Position numbers and translations under genes: made by a program. From DASVBE01 sp963770375 (GTDB taxonomy: Bacteria; Actinomycetota; Actinomycetes; Streptosporangiales; Streptosporangiaceae): a stretch of DNA of 64,000 nucleotides. The stretch spans positions 62,001 through 126,000 of the forward strand of contig CAVYPM010000029.1 of the NCBI GenBank assembly GCA_963770375.1. Direction: 5' to 3'. Position 1 is the stretch's first letter, and each line of letters starts with the position of its first letter. The notes beneath the pieces are model-generated. The model made no database searches. It was not told where the DNA came from and saw only the letters and a program-made list of their open reading frames with translations. Shown here piece after piece: positions 43,017 to 51,275 of the stretch.

Positions 43017-43801
43017 ATCCCCATTCCGCCGTCGACCGGCAGGCCGACCCCGTTGATGAAGCTGGCCTCGTCGGAGGCGAGGAAGACCACCGCGGACGCC
43101 ATGTCCTCGACCTCGCCCAGCCGCCCCGACGGGGTGAGCCCGACGACCGCGCCGACCGCCTCCTCCGGCGAGCCGAACAGGCCGAGCCGGGCGCAATCGC
43201 TGGCCAGCCCGGCGCCCATCGCGGTCGGGACGAGGCCGGGGTAGATGCAGTTGACCCGGACGCCGTAGCCCAGCCTGCCGGACTCCATCGCGGCGACGCG
43301 GGTGAGCCGGTCGACGCCCGACTTGGTGGCCGAGTACACGCCGATGCCGGGGAACGCGATGGTCGCGGCGACCGAGGCGACGTTGATGACCACGCCGCCG
43401 TGGCCGGCCGGGCCGCCGGGGCGCATGGTGCGGAACGCGTGCTTGATGCCGAGCGCCGTGCCGAGCAGGTTCACCTCCAGCTGCTTGCGGGCGGCTCCGG
43501 CGTCCAGGTCGACGAGCAGGCTCGTGATCTCGATGCCCGCGTTGTTGACGAGAATGTCCAGGCCGCCGAGCAGGCCGGTGGCCTGGCTGACGGCGCTCTC
43601 CCAGCCGGCGTCGTCGGTGACGTCGAGGGACACGAAGCCGTGCCCGTCACCGAGGGATTCGGCCACCTTCTGGCCGAGGTCCTGCTGCAGGTCGGCGACG
43701 ACGACCGTGGCGCCCGCGGCGGCCAGGGCCCGGGCCATCCCCTCACCCAGCCCCTGGGCCGCGCCCGTGACAAGTGCCTTACGTCCGTTGAGGTCGGTCA
43801 T
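43013..43801 (-). CDS. Short-chain dehydrogenase/reductase
   Basis: A 262-residue classical SDR. It has VTGAAQGLGEGMARALAAAGATVVVADLQQ (residues 12-41; T-G-x-x-x-G-x-G), SLDVTDD near residue 57, LDILVNNAGIEI near residue 81, INVASVAATIAFPGIGVYSATKSGVDRLTR at residues 139-168 (catalytic Ser, Y-x-x-x-K), and VNCIYPGLVPTAM near residue 184. The ATG at 43801 follows a GGAG RBS. It is the first gene of the operon and lies under the palindromic operator at 43852-43913. The substrate is a small or steroid-like alcohol or ketone; not determined. Confidence 0.92.
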   Translation of the reverse strand: MTDLNGRKALVTGAAQGLGEGMARALAAAGATVVVADLQQDLGQKVAESLGDGHGFVSLDVTDDAGWESAVSQATGLLGGLDILVNNAGIEITSLLVDLDAGAARKQLEVNLLGTALGIKHAFRTMRPGGPAGHGGVVINVASVAATIAFPGIGVYSATKSGVDRLTRVAAMESGRLGYGVRVNCIYPGLVPTAMGAGLASDCARLGLFGSPEEAVGAVVGLTPSGRLGEVEDMASAVVFLASDEASFINGVGLPVDGGMGM

Positions 43802-43851
43802 GGGGACTCCAGGGGTTGCCGGCGGGTTGAGAACCCCATCACAGACCTGTG

Positions 43852-43913
43852 TCTTGACAGTTGTCAAGAAAAATCTTGACAAACGTCCAAGAAAATCTGG
43901 ACGATTGTCAAGA
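43852..43913. promoter_or_regulatory. TetR operator region: one perfect palindrome and a second large inverted repeat
   Basis: Site 1 is TCTTGACA-GT-TGTCAAGA (43852-43869), perfect 8+2+8. Site 2 pairs TCTTGACAaacGTCCAAGA (43874-43892) with TCTGGACgatTGTCAAGA (43896-43913), an inverted repeat of about 18 positions with few mismatches. All half sites follow the word TCTTGACA/TGTCAAGA, which also contains a canonical -35 (TTGACA). The region lies between the SDR operon and a TetR gene, transcribed divergently. Confidence 0.85.
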
Positions 43914-43941
43914 ACCAGGCCTCAGCACCTAGGATGCGAGC

Positions 43942-44568
43942 GTGTCTACCCTCCAGAGCGCGCGGCGGGGCGCGGTGCGCCCCGCCGACAAGTTCGACGC
44001 GCGCCGTGACGAGCTCGCCGAGTCGGCCCTGGAGACCCTGGGCGACCTGGGGTACGCGCGGACCACCCTCCGGCAGATCGCGAGCAAGTCAGCGTTCAGC
44101 CACGGCGTCGTCCACTACTACTTCAGGGACAAGCTGGAGCTGGTCATCTACAGCGTGCGGTACTACAAGGCACGCTGCGTCACCCGGTACGACTCGGTCG
44201 TGGCCGACTCCACCACCGCTGACGGCCTTCTCGATGCGTTCGCCGCCAGGCTCGCGGAAACGATCCGCGAGGAAGCGCCGATGCACCGCCTCTGGTACGA
44301 CCTGCGCACCCAGAGCATGTTCGACGACCAGCTCCGCGACGCCGTCACCGTGATCGACAAGACGCTCGAGGAGATGATCTGGCGAGTGGTCAGCCGGTAC
44401 GCCGAACTCGCCGGCCGGCCGGCCGCACTCGAGCCCCCGGTCGCTTACGGCATGCTCGACGGGCTGTTCCAGCAGGCGCTTCTGGCCTACGTCAGCGGGC
44501 ACGCCGGGGTGCTGACCGCCCTGGCGGGCCAGGTCCGCGCCGTGATGCCGCTCATGCTCGCACGCTGA
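43942..44568 (+). CDS. TetR family transcriptional regulator
   Basis: A 208-residue regulator. The HTH domain is residues 21-68: RRDELAESALETLGDLGYARTTLRQIASKSAFSHGVVHYYFRDKLELVIY (recognition helix FSHGVVHYYFRDK). The C-terminal domain contains the usual ligand-pocket helices, with CVTRYDSVVA near residue 79. The start is GTG at 43942. It is divergent from an SDR-reductase-ligase operon and separated from it by strong palindromic DNA, so it is the probable local repressor of both transcripts. It converges with the decarboxylase gene, 10 bases apart. Confidence 0.92.
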   Translation: MSTLQSARRGAVRPADKFDARRDELAESALETLGDLGYARTTLRQIASKSAFSHGVVHYYFRDKLELVIYSVRYYKARCVTRYDSVVADSTTADGLLDAFAARLAETIREEAPMHRLWYDLRTQSMFDDQLRDAVTVIDKTLEEMIWRVVSRYAELAGRPAALEPPVAYGMLDGLFQQALLAYVSGHAGVLTALAGQVRAVMPLMLAR

Positions 44569-44578
44569 GGAGCCGCGC

Positions 44579-46087
44579 TCAGCCCGTGACCACGACCTGG
44601 AAGGTAGCCAGGGTGGGATCGGCGGCGTAGGCGATCCGCCCGCCGTCGTCGCGGACCTCGCGCAAAGCGTCCAGGGCCGGTGCGGTGATCAGCTCGCCGG
44701 GCGCCAGCACCGGCACGCCCGGCGGGTAGGGCGCGACCAGCTCGGCGCTGACCCGGCCGACGGCCTCGGCGGCGGGCACGGTCTCGTTCGCGGCGAAGAA
44801 GGCCTCCCGCGGCGCGAGCACGGTCTGCGGCTCGACCGTCCACGCGGCGGCCGGGGCCGGGTGCCGCGGGGTGCCGCGGTGCCGGTCCACGATCGCGATG
44901 AACGCGGTGACCCAGCGGTCCACCGAGGCCGCGTCGTCGGCCAGCGTGACGATCGGGATGATCGTGTCCCGGTCCGCCATCTCGACCGGCATCCCCTGGG
45001 CGACCAGGTCGTTCTCTACCGCGTAGCCGTGCGCGCCGGTTCCGGCCAGCAGGATGACCAGCTTCGTCGGCTCGACGCCTGGCCCCTCCAGGACGGCCAG
45101 TCCCGGCACCGCGGCCAGCCGCCGCCGGGCCGCGGCCACGTTCTCCAGCAGCGCGCCGCAGAGCCGCTCGCCGTCGGCCGCCAGCAGCGCCCGGGCCGCG
45201 TCGGTGCTGGCCATGATCGAGCCGGTCGGGCTGGTGGTGTGGGTGGCCTCGAACGCGCGGTGCAGCCGGGCCGGGTCCAGCCGCTCGGTGCGGGCCAGCA
45301 CCAGCGCGGCCTGGGTGTAGGCGGGCAGCGCCTTGTGCGCGCTGGTGACCATCGCGTCCGCGCCCGCGGCCAGCGCGTGCGGCGGCAGGTCCGGGTGGAA
45401 CCCCAGGTGCGCGGCCCAGGCCGCGTCGACCACCAGCGGCACGCCGGCCGCGTGCGCGACCTCGGCGTGCCCGGCCAGGTCGCCGATCGTGCCGACGTAG
45501 GACGGCTCGCCCAGGAACACCCCGCAGGCGTCAGGATGCTCGGCCAGCGCGGTCTTGACCGTGCTGACCGCCACCGCGCCGGGCAGGCCGGACGCCGGGT
45601 CCACCTCGGGCCGGACCCAGACCGGCCGCAGCCCGGCCAGCACCAGGCCGAGCAGCAGCGACCGGTGCAGGATCCGGGTGACGATCACCTCCTGCCCGGG
45701 CGAGCCCAGGGCCAGGGCCAGCGCCTGGTTGCCGTGCGTGGACCCGGCCACCGAGAACCGGCACCAGTCCGCGCCCCACAGCCGGGCGGCCCGCGCCTCC
45801 GCGTCGGCCAGCACGCTGTCGGCGCCCTTGATCGAGGCCACCCCGCCGTACAGCGGCGCGTCGCCCACGTTGACCGCGCCGGTCAGGTCCTGGCGCTGCT
45901 TGTGGCCGGGCACGCTCATCGGCGTAAGCTGCCCGGCCGCCGCCTGCGCGGTGAACCGCAGCCAGCCGTCCAGCAGCGGAGCGTCCGCGGCCAGCCCGCG
46001 CGGGTCCCGCGGATCCCGCGGGTCCTTCAGACCACCCTGGTCATGAAGGTCACGCAGGTCACGCAGCTCACCAGTGGCATCGCTCAT
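44579..46087 (-). CDS. Orn/Lys/Arg decarboxylase (fold type I PLP enzyme)
   Basis: A 502-residue PLP-dependent decarboxylase. The N-terminus (residues 6-31) is a repeat-like LRDLRDLHDQ...PRDPRDPRG string. The fold-I core shows TPMSVPGHKQRQDLTG near residue 55, then GSTHGNQALALALGSPGQEVIVTRILHRSLLLGLVLAGLRPVWV at residues 114-157, and SAHKALPAYTQAALV near residue 248 with the Schiff-base Lys. The C-terminal part includes PYPPGVPVLAPGELI near residue 459. The family decarboxylates ornithine, lysine or arginine, giving polyamines; which of these is not readable. It is divergent from dppA. Confidence 0.9.
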   Translation of the reverse strand: MSDATGELRDLRDLHDQGGLKDPRDPRDPRGLAADAPLLDGWLRFTAQAAAGQLTPMSVPGHKQRQDLTGAVNVGDAPLYGGVASIKGADSVLADAEARAARLWGADWCRFSVAGSTHGNQALALALGSPGQEVIVTRILHRSLLLGLVLAGLRPVWVRPEVDPASGLPGAVAVSTVKTALAEHPDACGVFLGEPSYVGTIGDLAGHAEVAHAAGVPLVVDAAWAAHLGFHPDLPPHALAAGADAMVTSAHKALPAYTQAALVLARTERLDPARLHRAFEATHTTSPTGSIMASTDAARALLAADGERLCGALLENVAAARRRLAAVPGLAVLEGPGVEPTKLVILLAGTGAHGYAVENDLVAQGMPVEMADRDTIIPIVTLADDAASVDRWVTAFIAIVDRHRGTPRHPAPAAAWTVEPQTVLAPREAFFAANETVPAAEAVGRVSAELVAPYPPGVPVLAPGELITAPALDALREVRDDGGRIAYAADPTLATFQVVVTG

Positions 46088-46111
46088 CCGCTCAGTGTGC
46101 AGGATGGCCCG

Positions 46112-46159
46112 GCCCGCGCCGCCGGCTGGGTGCAGGCCCGCGCCGCGGGCTGGGTTACG
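46112..46159. repeat. 24-nt direct repeat, two copies
   Basis: Two adjacent 24-base units, GCCCGCGCCGCCGGCTGGGT followed by GCAG, and GCCCGCGCCGCGGGCTGGGT followed by TACG, start at 46112 and 46136. They lie in the divergent region of the decarboxylase and dppA. No gene is supported in this stretch; function unknown. Confidence 0.75.
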
Positions 46160-46228
46160 GCCCGGCGGCCGCCACATGGTAGGAAGGGCCGGTCCGGGAC
46201 GGCGGCGCGCGACGCGAAGGCGGGAGCA

Positions 46229-47065
46229 GTGCGGATCTACATCAGCGCGGACATGGAGGGCATCACCGGCCTGGTGGACGCGATCGACGTCCAGCCGGGC
46301 GGCGCGGACTACGAGCGCGGCCGGGTGATGATGACCGAGGACGTCAACGCCGCGGTGCGCGGCGCGCTGGCCGCGGGGGCCACCGCGGTCACCGTGAACG
46401 ACGCGCACGGCCCGATGCGGAACCTGCTGCCCGACCTGATCCACCCGGCCGCCGCGCTGATCCGCGGCCGGCCCAAGCCGATGGGCATGATGGAGGGCCT
46501 GACCGGGGAGTTCGCCGCGGCCGTGTTCATCGGCTACCACGCCCGGGCGGGGGCACTCGGCGTGCTCAGCCACAGCTTCATGGGCCACGAGATCGAGGAC
46601 ATGTGGCTGGACGGCCGGCCCACCGGGGAGATCGGGCTGACTCACGCCACCGCCGCGGCGCTCGGCGTGCCGGTCGTGGCCCTGTCCGGCGACGACGCGG
46701 CCTGCGCCGAGATGGCCGCCTGGGACCCGGCCGTGACCACGGTCGCGGTCAAGCAGGCCAGGGACCGGTTCGCGGCTGAGCTCCGCCCGGTCGCCGAGGC
46801 CCGGGAGGCGATCGAGCAGTCGGTCGCCGCGGCGATCAGGGCCAGCGCCGGGGCGGCCCGCCCCGCACCCGACGAGCTGGCCCGCACGCTGATCATCCGG
46901 TGGCAGTCCGCGACGGCGGCGTCCCAGCTCGCGGGCATCCCCGGGGTGAAGCTGACCGACAGCCGTACCACCGAGGCCTCAGGGGCCATGCCGGACCTGT
47001 TCCGGCTGCTCGGCGTGTTCATGCGGTGCGCGGTCGCGATGAACGGCCAGGGCCCCTACTGCTGA
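46229..47065 (+). CDS. dppA: D-aminopeptidase DppA family (M55)
   Basis: A 278-residue M55 peptidase, a zinc-dependent D-aminopeptidase. The motif set is RIYISADMEGITGLVD at residues 2-17 (the D-x-E-G ligands), VTVNDAHGPMRNLLPDLI near residue 57 (N-D-x-H), MEGLTGEFAAAVFIGYHARAG near residue 90, VLSHSFMGHEIEDMWLDG near residue 114 and IGLTHATAAALGVPVVALSGDD near residue 136. All expected metal residues are present. The start is a GTG after GGGAG. It overlaps the GMC gene by 10 bp at their convergent 3' ends. Confidence 0.92.
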   Translation: MRIYISADMEGITGLVDAIDVQPGGADYERGRVMMTEDVNAAVRGALAAGATAVTVNDAHGPMRNLLPDLIHPAAALIRGRPKPMGMMEGLTGEFAAAVFIGYHARAGALGVLSHSFMGHEIEDMWLDGRPTGEIGLTHATAAALGVPVVALSGDDAACAEMAAWDPAVTTVAVKQARDRFAAELRPVAEAREAIEQSVAAAIRASAGAARPAPDELARTLIIRWQSATAASQLAGIPGVKLTDSRTTEASGAMPDLFRLLGVFMRCAVAMNGQGPYC

Positions 47066-48768
47066 GCGGTTGACTCCGCGCCGCCGGCGGCGGCCGGGGC
47101 GGTGCTGCCCGGCGCCGGGTCCTTACCGTGCCGGTAGAACGGCGCGGCGGACGGCGGCAGCGGGGTGGCGCCCAGGATCAGGTCGGCCGCCTTCTCGGCG
47201 AGCATCATGACGGGTGCGTAGATGTTGCCGTTGGTGATGTACGGCATCACCGAGGCGTCCACCACCCGCAGCCCGTCCAGCCCGTGCACCCGCAGGCTGG
47301 CCGGGTCGGTCACGGCGGCGGGCCCGGTGCCCATCGCGCAGGTGCACGACGGGTGCAGCGCGGTCTCGCCGTCCTTGCGGACCCAGTCCAGCACCTCCTC
47401 CTCGGTGCTGACCTGCGGGCCAGGCGACAGCTCGCCGCCGTTGAACGGGTCGAACGCGCGCTGGTTCAGGATCTTCCTGGTGATCGCGATCGCCTCGGCC
47501 CACTCCCGCCGGTCGGTGGGCGTGGACAGGTAGTTGAACCGCAGCGCCGGGTGCACCGCCGGGTCCGGCGAGGTGATCATCACGGTGCCGCGCGAGTCGG
47601 AGTACATCGGCCCGATGTGCACCTGGTAGCCGTGCCCGCCGGCCGGCGCGGAGCCGTCGTAGCGGATCGCGATCGGCAGGAAGTGGAACATCAGGTTCGG
47701 GTAGCCGACCTCGTCGTTGCTGCGCAGGAAGCCGCCGCCCTCGAAGTGGTTGGTCGCGCCCGGCCCGCTGCGGGCAAACAGCCAGCGGGCGCCGACCAGC
47801 GGCCGGTTCCGCCACTTCAGCGCGGGCGCCACGGACACCGGCTGCTTGGACGCGTACTGGACGTACACCTCCAGGTGGTCCTGCAGGTTGGCACCCACCC
47901 CGGGCAGGTCGGCCACGACGTCGAGGCCGTGCGAGCGCAGGTGGTCAGCCGGGCCGACGCCGGACAGCTGGAGCAGCTGCGGTGAGTTGATCGCGCCGCC
48001 GGACAGGATGATCTCCCCGGCGCGCACCTCCCGCCAGGGCCCGCGGCCGCGGCGGAACTGGACGCCGACCGCGCGCGGGCCGTCGAACACGATCCGGCTG
48101 ACAAAGGCCCGGGTGATCACGGTCAGGTTCGGCCGGCCCAGGACCGGGTGCAGGTAGGCCCGCGCGGCGGACAGCCGGCGGCCGCGGTGCAGGTTGCGGT
48201 CGAAGGCGGCGAAGCCCTCCTGCCGGTAGCCGTTGACGTCGCTGGTGAGCGGGTAGCCGGCCTGCTGCACGGCCTCGAAGAACGCGCCGAACAGCGGGTT
48301 GGTGACCGGGCCGCGCTCCAGCACCAGCGGGCCGCTGCCGCCGCGGTACTCGTCCGCGCCCGCCAGGCAGGTCTCCATCCGGCGGAAGTACGGCAGGCAG
48401 TGCGCGTAGTCCCAGTCGCCCATCCCCGGGTCGGCGGCCCACCGCTGGTAGTCCATCGCGTTGCCGCGCTGGAAGATCATGCCGTTGATGCTGCTCGACC
48501 CGCCGAGCACCTTGCCGCGGGCGTGGTAGATCCGGCGGCCGTTCATGTCCGGCTCGGGCTCGGACTCGTACCGCCAGTCGTAGAACCGGTTGCCGATCGG
48601 GATCGTCAGGGCGGCGGGCATGTGGATGAACACGTCCCACCGGTAGTCGGGCCGGCCGGCTTCCAGGACCAGGACCCGGTTCGCCGGGTCGGCCGAGAGC
48701 CGGTTCGCCAGGGCGCAGCCCGCGGACCCGCCCCCCACGATGATGAAGTCGTACAACCCTGCGGCCAT
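47056..48768 (-). CDS. betA: GMC-family choline dehydrogenase-like enzyme
   Basis: A 570-residue GMC oxidoreductase. The FAD Rossmann motif is DFIIVGGGSAGCALANRLSADPANRVLVLEAG (residues 7-38). GGSSSINGMIFQRGNAMDYQRWA is near residue 91 (GMC signature 1), and GGAINSPQLLQLSGVGP near residue 255 (signature 2). The C-terminal part has TALHPSCTCAMGTGP near residue 470 (H-P-x-x-x-C-x-M-G) and DASVMPYITNGNIYAPVMMLAEKAADLI near residue 510, with catalytic His/Asn pair positions. The tail resembles actinobacterial choline dehydrogenases (choline to betaine aldehyde). It is divergent from an ArsR-like regulator across a 14-nt repeat array. Confidence 0.88.
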   Translation of the reverse strand: MAAGLYDFIIVGGGSAGCALANRLSADPANRVLVLEAGRPDYRWDVFIHMPAALTIPIGNRFYDWRYESEPEPDMNGRRIYHARGKVLGGSSSINGMIFQRGNAMDYQRWAADPGMGDWDYAHCLPYFRRMETCLAGADEYRGGSGPLVLERGPVTNPLFGAFFEAVQQAGYPLTSDVNGYRQEGFAAFDRNLHRGRRLSAARAYLHPVLGRPNLTVITRAFVSRIVFDGPRAVGVQFRRGRGPWREVRAGEIILSGGAINSPQLLQLSGVGPADHLRSHGLDVVADLPGVGANLQDHLEVYVQYASKQPVSVAPALKWRNRPLVGARWLFARSGPGATNHFEGGGFLRSNDEVGYPNLMFHFLPIAIRYDGSAPAGGHGYQVHIGPMYSDSRGTVMITSPDPAVHPALRFNYLSTPTDRREWAEAIAITRKILNQRAFDPFNGGELSPGPQVSTEEEVLDWVRKDGETALHPSCTCAMGTGPAAVTDPASLRVHGLDGLRVVDASVMPYITNGNIYAPVMMLAEKAADLILGATPLPPSAAPFYRHGKDPAPGSTAPAAAGGAESTAQQ

Positions 48769-48812
48769 GGCAGATCCTGACCCGAACCCGGCACCCTCCG
48801 CAACATCCTCCC

Positions 48813-48889
48813 TGCAAAGACAGCGCTGCAAAGACAGCGCTGCAAAGAACATGTTGCAAAGAAGTCTTTGCAAGTATAGCTTTGCACTA
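48813..48889. repeat. Six-copy 14-nt array of TGCA(AAG) half sites (probable operator)
   Basis: The word TGCAAAG or a close variant starts at 48813, 48827, 48841, 48855, 48869 and 48883, an exact 14-base period. The first two units are identical (TGCAAAGACAGCGC). Units 4-5 form a perfect palindrome, TGCAAAGA-AG-TCTTTGCA (48855-48872). The last unit touches the ATG at 48889. It fills the short divergent space between the choline-dehydrogenase-like gene and the ArsR-like gene. Confidence 0.9.
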
Positions 48890-49560
48890 TGTCGACAACA
48901 GGTTCTGGTGACGAGACGGCCGAGACCGCTTCCGCGCGCTCGGTCACCCGGGTCAGCGACCCGCGGGCGCTGCGGGCCCTGGCGCACCCGCTGCGGATGG
49001 CGCTGGTCGGCCTGCTGCGGATGCAGGGGCCGCTGACCGCGACCCAGGCCGGGGTGCTGCTCGGCGAGAGCTCCGGCAGCACCTCGTTCCACCTGCGGTC
49101 GCTGGCGAAGTACGGGCTGGTCGAGGAGGCGCCCGGCGGGCAGGGCCGGGAACGGCCGTGGCGGGCGACCGCGATGTTCACCCAGTGGGAGGACAGCACG
49201 GAAAGCCCGGCCGCAGCGGCCGCCTCGGAACTGCTCAGTGCCGTGGTGGCCGAGCAGTATTTCGGCGACGTGCGGCGCTGGATGGCCACGCGGATGGACG
49301 AGCCAGCCGAGTGGCGGGCGGCCGCGCACTTCGGCGACACCCAGCTCTGGCTGACCGCGGACGAGCTGTCCGCCCTGGACGACGAGGTCCGCGCGCTGAC
49401 CGACCGCTTCCTGGCCCGGACCACCGAGCCCGGCCTGCGCCCGCCGGGCTCCCGCCCGGTCACGTTCCTGCACATGGCCTTCCCGCTGATGAGCATCGCG
49501 GGCTGGCCGGTCCCGCCCGGCCTGGCCGAGGTCCAGGACGACAGCCCGGAGACGCCGTGA
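48889..49560 (+). CDS. ArsR-like winged-helix regulator
   Basis: A 223-residue regulator with a helix_turn_helix (HTH_20) domain: DPRALRALAHPLRMALVGLLRMQG (residues 24-47) and TATQAGVLLGESSGSTSFHLRSLAKYGLVEEAPG (residues 51-84, recognition helix SGSTSFHLRSL), followed by a wing GRERPWRATAMF. The C-terminal half is helical (about residues 104-175). It overlaps the MFS gene (GTGA). The region upstream contains the six-copy 14-nt array, which is the likely operator and would also control the choline-dehydrogenase-like gene. Confidence 0.9.
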   Translation: MSTTGSGDETAETASARSVTRVSDPRALRALAHPLRMALVGLLRMQGPLTATQAGVLLGESSGSTSFHLRSLAKYGLVEEAPGGQGRERPWRATAMFTQWEDSTESPAAAAASELLSAVVAEQYFGDVRRWMATRMDEPAEWRAAAHFGDTQLWLTADELSALDDEVRALTDRFLARTTEPGLRPPGSRPVTFLHMAFPLMSIAGWPVPPGLAEVQDDSPETP

Positions 49561-50948
49561 GGCGGCTGGGCCGGTCCCTGATCCCGGAGCTGCTGCGGGA
49601 GCGGTTCTTCCGCCGGTACTGGGCCGGTCAGACGATCTCGATGTTCGGCGACCAGATCTCCGGGATCGTGCTGCCGCTGGTCGGGGTGCTGACGCTGCAC
49701 ACCGGCCCGGCCCAGATGGGCATCCTGGCCGGTCTCGAGTGGCTGCCCAGCCTGCTGTTCGGGATGCACGCCGGGGTCTGGGCGGACCGGATCGGGCACC
49801 GCCGCCAGCTGATGATCGCCGCCGACCTGGGCCGCGCGGCGCTGCTGGCCAGCGTCCCGGTGTGCTACGCGGCCGGGGTGCTGACCCTGACCCAGCTGTA
49901 CGCGGTGGCGTTCACCACGGGCACGCTGAGCATCCTGTTCGTGGTGTGCGACCCGGCCGTGTTCGTCGCGCTGGTGCCGGAGGAGAAGTACGTGGCGGGC
50001 CAGTCGCTGGTCTACGGCAGCCGGGCGCTGTCGTTCGTGGGCGGGCCCAGCGTGGGCGGCGTGCTGGTGCAGTGGCTGACCGCGCCGTTCGCGGTGGTCG
50101 CGGACGCGCTGTCGTTCCTCGGGTCGGCCTGGTTCCTCAGCCGGATCCGCGCGGCCGAGCCGCCGAAGTCCGGTCCCGAGCACGGCGGCCTGCTGGCCGG
50201 CGCCCGGTTCATCCGCGGCTCGGCGATCGTCCGCGCCTCGCTGGCCGCGGTGGCCACGATCAACTTCTTCAACTTCATGTTCTTCGCGCTGGCGGTCCTG
50301 TACGCGGTCCGCTACCTGCACATCCGCCCCGGTGAGCTGGGTGTTCTGCTCGGCGCGGGCGCGGTCGGCGGCGTGCTGGGCGCGGCCACGACCCAGCGGA
50401 TCTCCCGGCGCCTCGGCGTCGGCTGGGCCTACGTCCTGGGCTGCGTCGTGTTCACCGCGCCCATGGTCCTCATCCCGCTGGCCACGGGACCACGGCCGCT
50501 GATCCTGATCATGGTGTTCACGGCCGAATTCTTTTCTGGATACGGGGTCATGGTGCTGGACATCAGCATCGGGGCGATCTTCGCGGCGGTGATCCCCGAC
50601 GCCATCCGGTCCCGCGTATCGGGTGCCTTCCAGGCGGTCAACTACGGCACCCGGCCCGTGGGCGCGCTGGCCGGCGGCGCCCTCGGGGCGGCCATCGGCG
50701 TGCGGACCACGCTGTGGATCGCCGCGCTCGGCGGGATCACCGGCGCGCTGTTCCTGCTGCCGTCGCCGCTCCCCCGGTTCCGGATGCCGGCCGGCCGCGA
50801 GACGGCGGTACCGCTGCACGGCCGGCCCCGGCCCGGACGGCACGGGTCAGGACAGGCGGGTCAGGACGGGACCGGCTCGCCCCGGTACGTGCCGAACGAC
50901 CAGCGGTTGCCCTCCGGGTCGAGCACGGCGAAGTCGCGCGAGCCGTAG
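49557..50948 (+). CDS. MFS transporter
   Basis: A 463-residue major facilitator with about 12 membrane helices from FRRYWAGQTISMFGDQISGIVLPLVGVLTL (residues 16-45) to IGVRTTLWIAALGGITGALFLLPS near residue 393. GVWADRIGHRRQLMIAADLGRAALL near residue 75 is the G-x-x-x-D-R-x-G-x-R/H-R motif A. The protein belongs to the EntS/macrolide-efflux-like group of MFS. The start is GTG, coupled with the ArsR-like gene. The last ~30 residues are read through the 3' end of the VOC gene (88-base overlap) and may be non-native. Function: probably efflux; substrate unknown. Confidence 0.88.
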   Translation: MRRLGRSLIPELLRERFFRRYWAGQTISMFGDQISGIVLPLVGVLTLHTGPAQMGILAGLEWLPSLLFGMHAGVWADRIGHRRQLMIAADLGRAALLASVPVCYAAGVLTLTQLYAVAFTTGTLSILFVVCDPAVFVALVPEEKYVAGQSLVYGSRALSFVGGPSVGGVLVQWLTAPFAVVADALSFLGSAWFLSRIRAAEPPKSGPEHGGLLAGARFIRGSAIVRASLAAVATINFFNFMFFALAVLYAVRYLHIRPGELGVLLGAGAVGGVLGAATTQRISRRLGVGWAYVLGCVVFTAPMVLIPLATGPRPLILIMVFTAEFFSGYGVMVLDISIGAIFAAVIPDAIRSRVSGAFQAVNYGTRPVGALAGGALGAAIGVRTTLWIAALGGITGALFLLPSPLPRFRMPAGRETAVPLHGRPRPGRHGSGQAGQDGTGSPRYVPNDQRLPSGSSTAKSREP

Positions 50949-51274
50949 TCGGTGTCGTTCAGCTCCCGCAGCACCTTCGCGCCCGCCGCGGTGGCCCGGG
51001 CGAACAGCTTGTCCGGCTCGTCGGTCACCACGTAGCAGCCGAAGCTGCCGGGCCGCAGCGCCCAGTCGTCACCGGCCGGGTCGCGCCCGGCCGACCCGAG
51101 CATGATCCCGCCGCCGAGCGGCCAGGCGAGCTGGGCGTGATCGACCCGGTCGCCCTCGCCGTAGACCACTACTTCGACGAAGCCGAACGCGTCGGCCAGG
51201 AACCTGATGAGGCCGCGGGCGTCGCTGGCCCGCAGGGTGGGCCACACCTGAGGTGGCGGTGTCTTATCGCTCAT
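50861..51274 (-). CDS. VOC/glyoxalase family protein
   Basis: A 137-residue VOC-fold protein (PhnB-like subgroup). It shows WPTLRASDARGLIRFLADAFGFVEVVVYGE near residue 11, HAQLAWPLGGGIMLGSAGR near residue 46, GSFGCYVVTDEPDKLFARATAAGAKVLRELNDTDYGSRDFAVLDPEGNRWSFGTYRG at residues 76-132 (the D-x-x-Y-G-x-R-x-F-x-x-x-D-P-x-G-N-x-W pattern). Many such proteins are of unknown function, some are resistance or dioxygenase-like. It lies one base before the AraC gene on the same strand, so they are one transcript. Confidence 0.88.
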   Translation of the reverse strand: MSDKTPPPQVWPTLRASDARGLIRFLADAFGFVEVVVYGEGDRVDHAQLAWPLGGGIMLGSAGRDPAGDDWALRPGSFGCYVVTDEPDKLFARATAAGAKVLRELNDTDYGSRDFAVLDPEGNRWSFGTYRGEPVPS

Positions 51275-51275
51275 G

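Noticed and set aside
48813..48889. Possible CRISPR array or replication iterons
   Set aside because: The units are 14 bases with no separate spacers and no cas or rep genes. The location between divergent genes fits an operator better.
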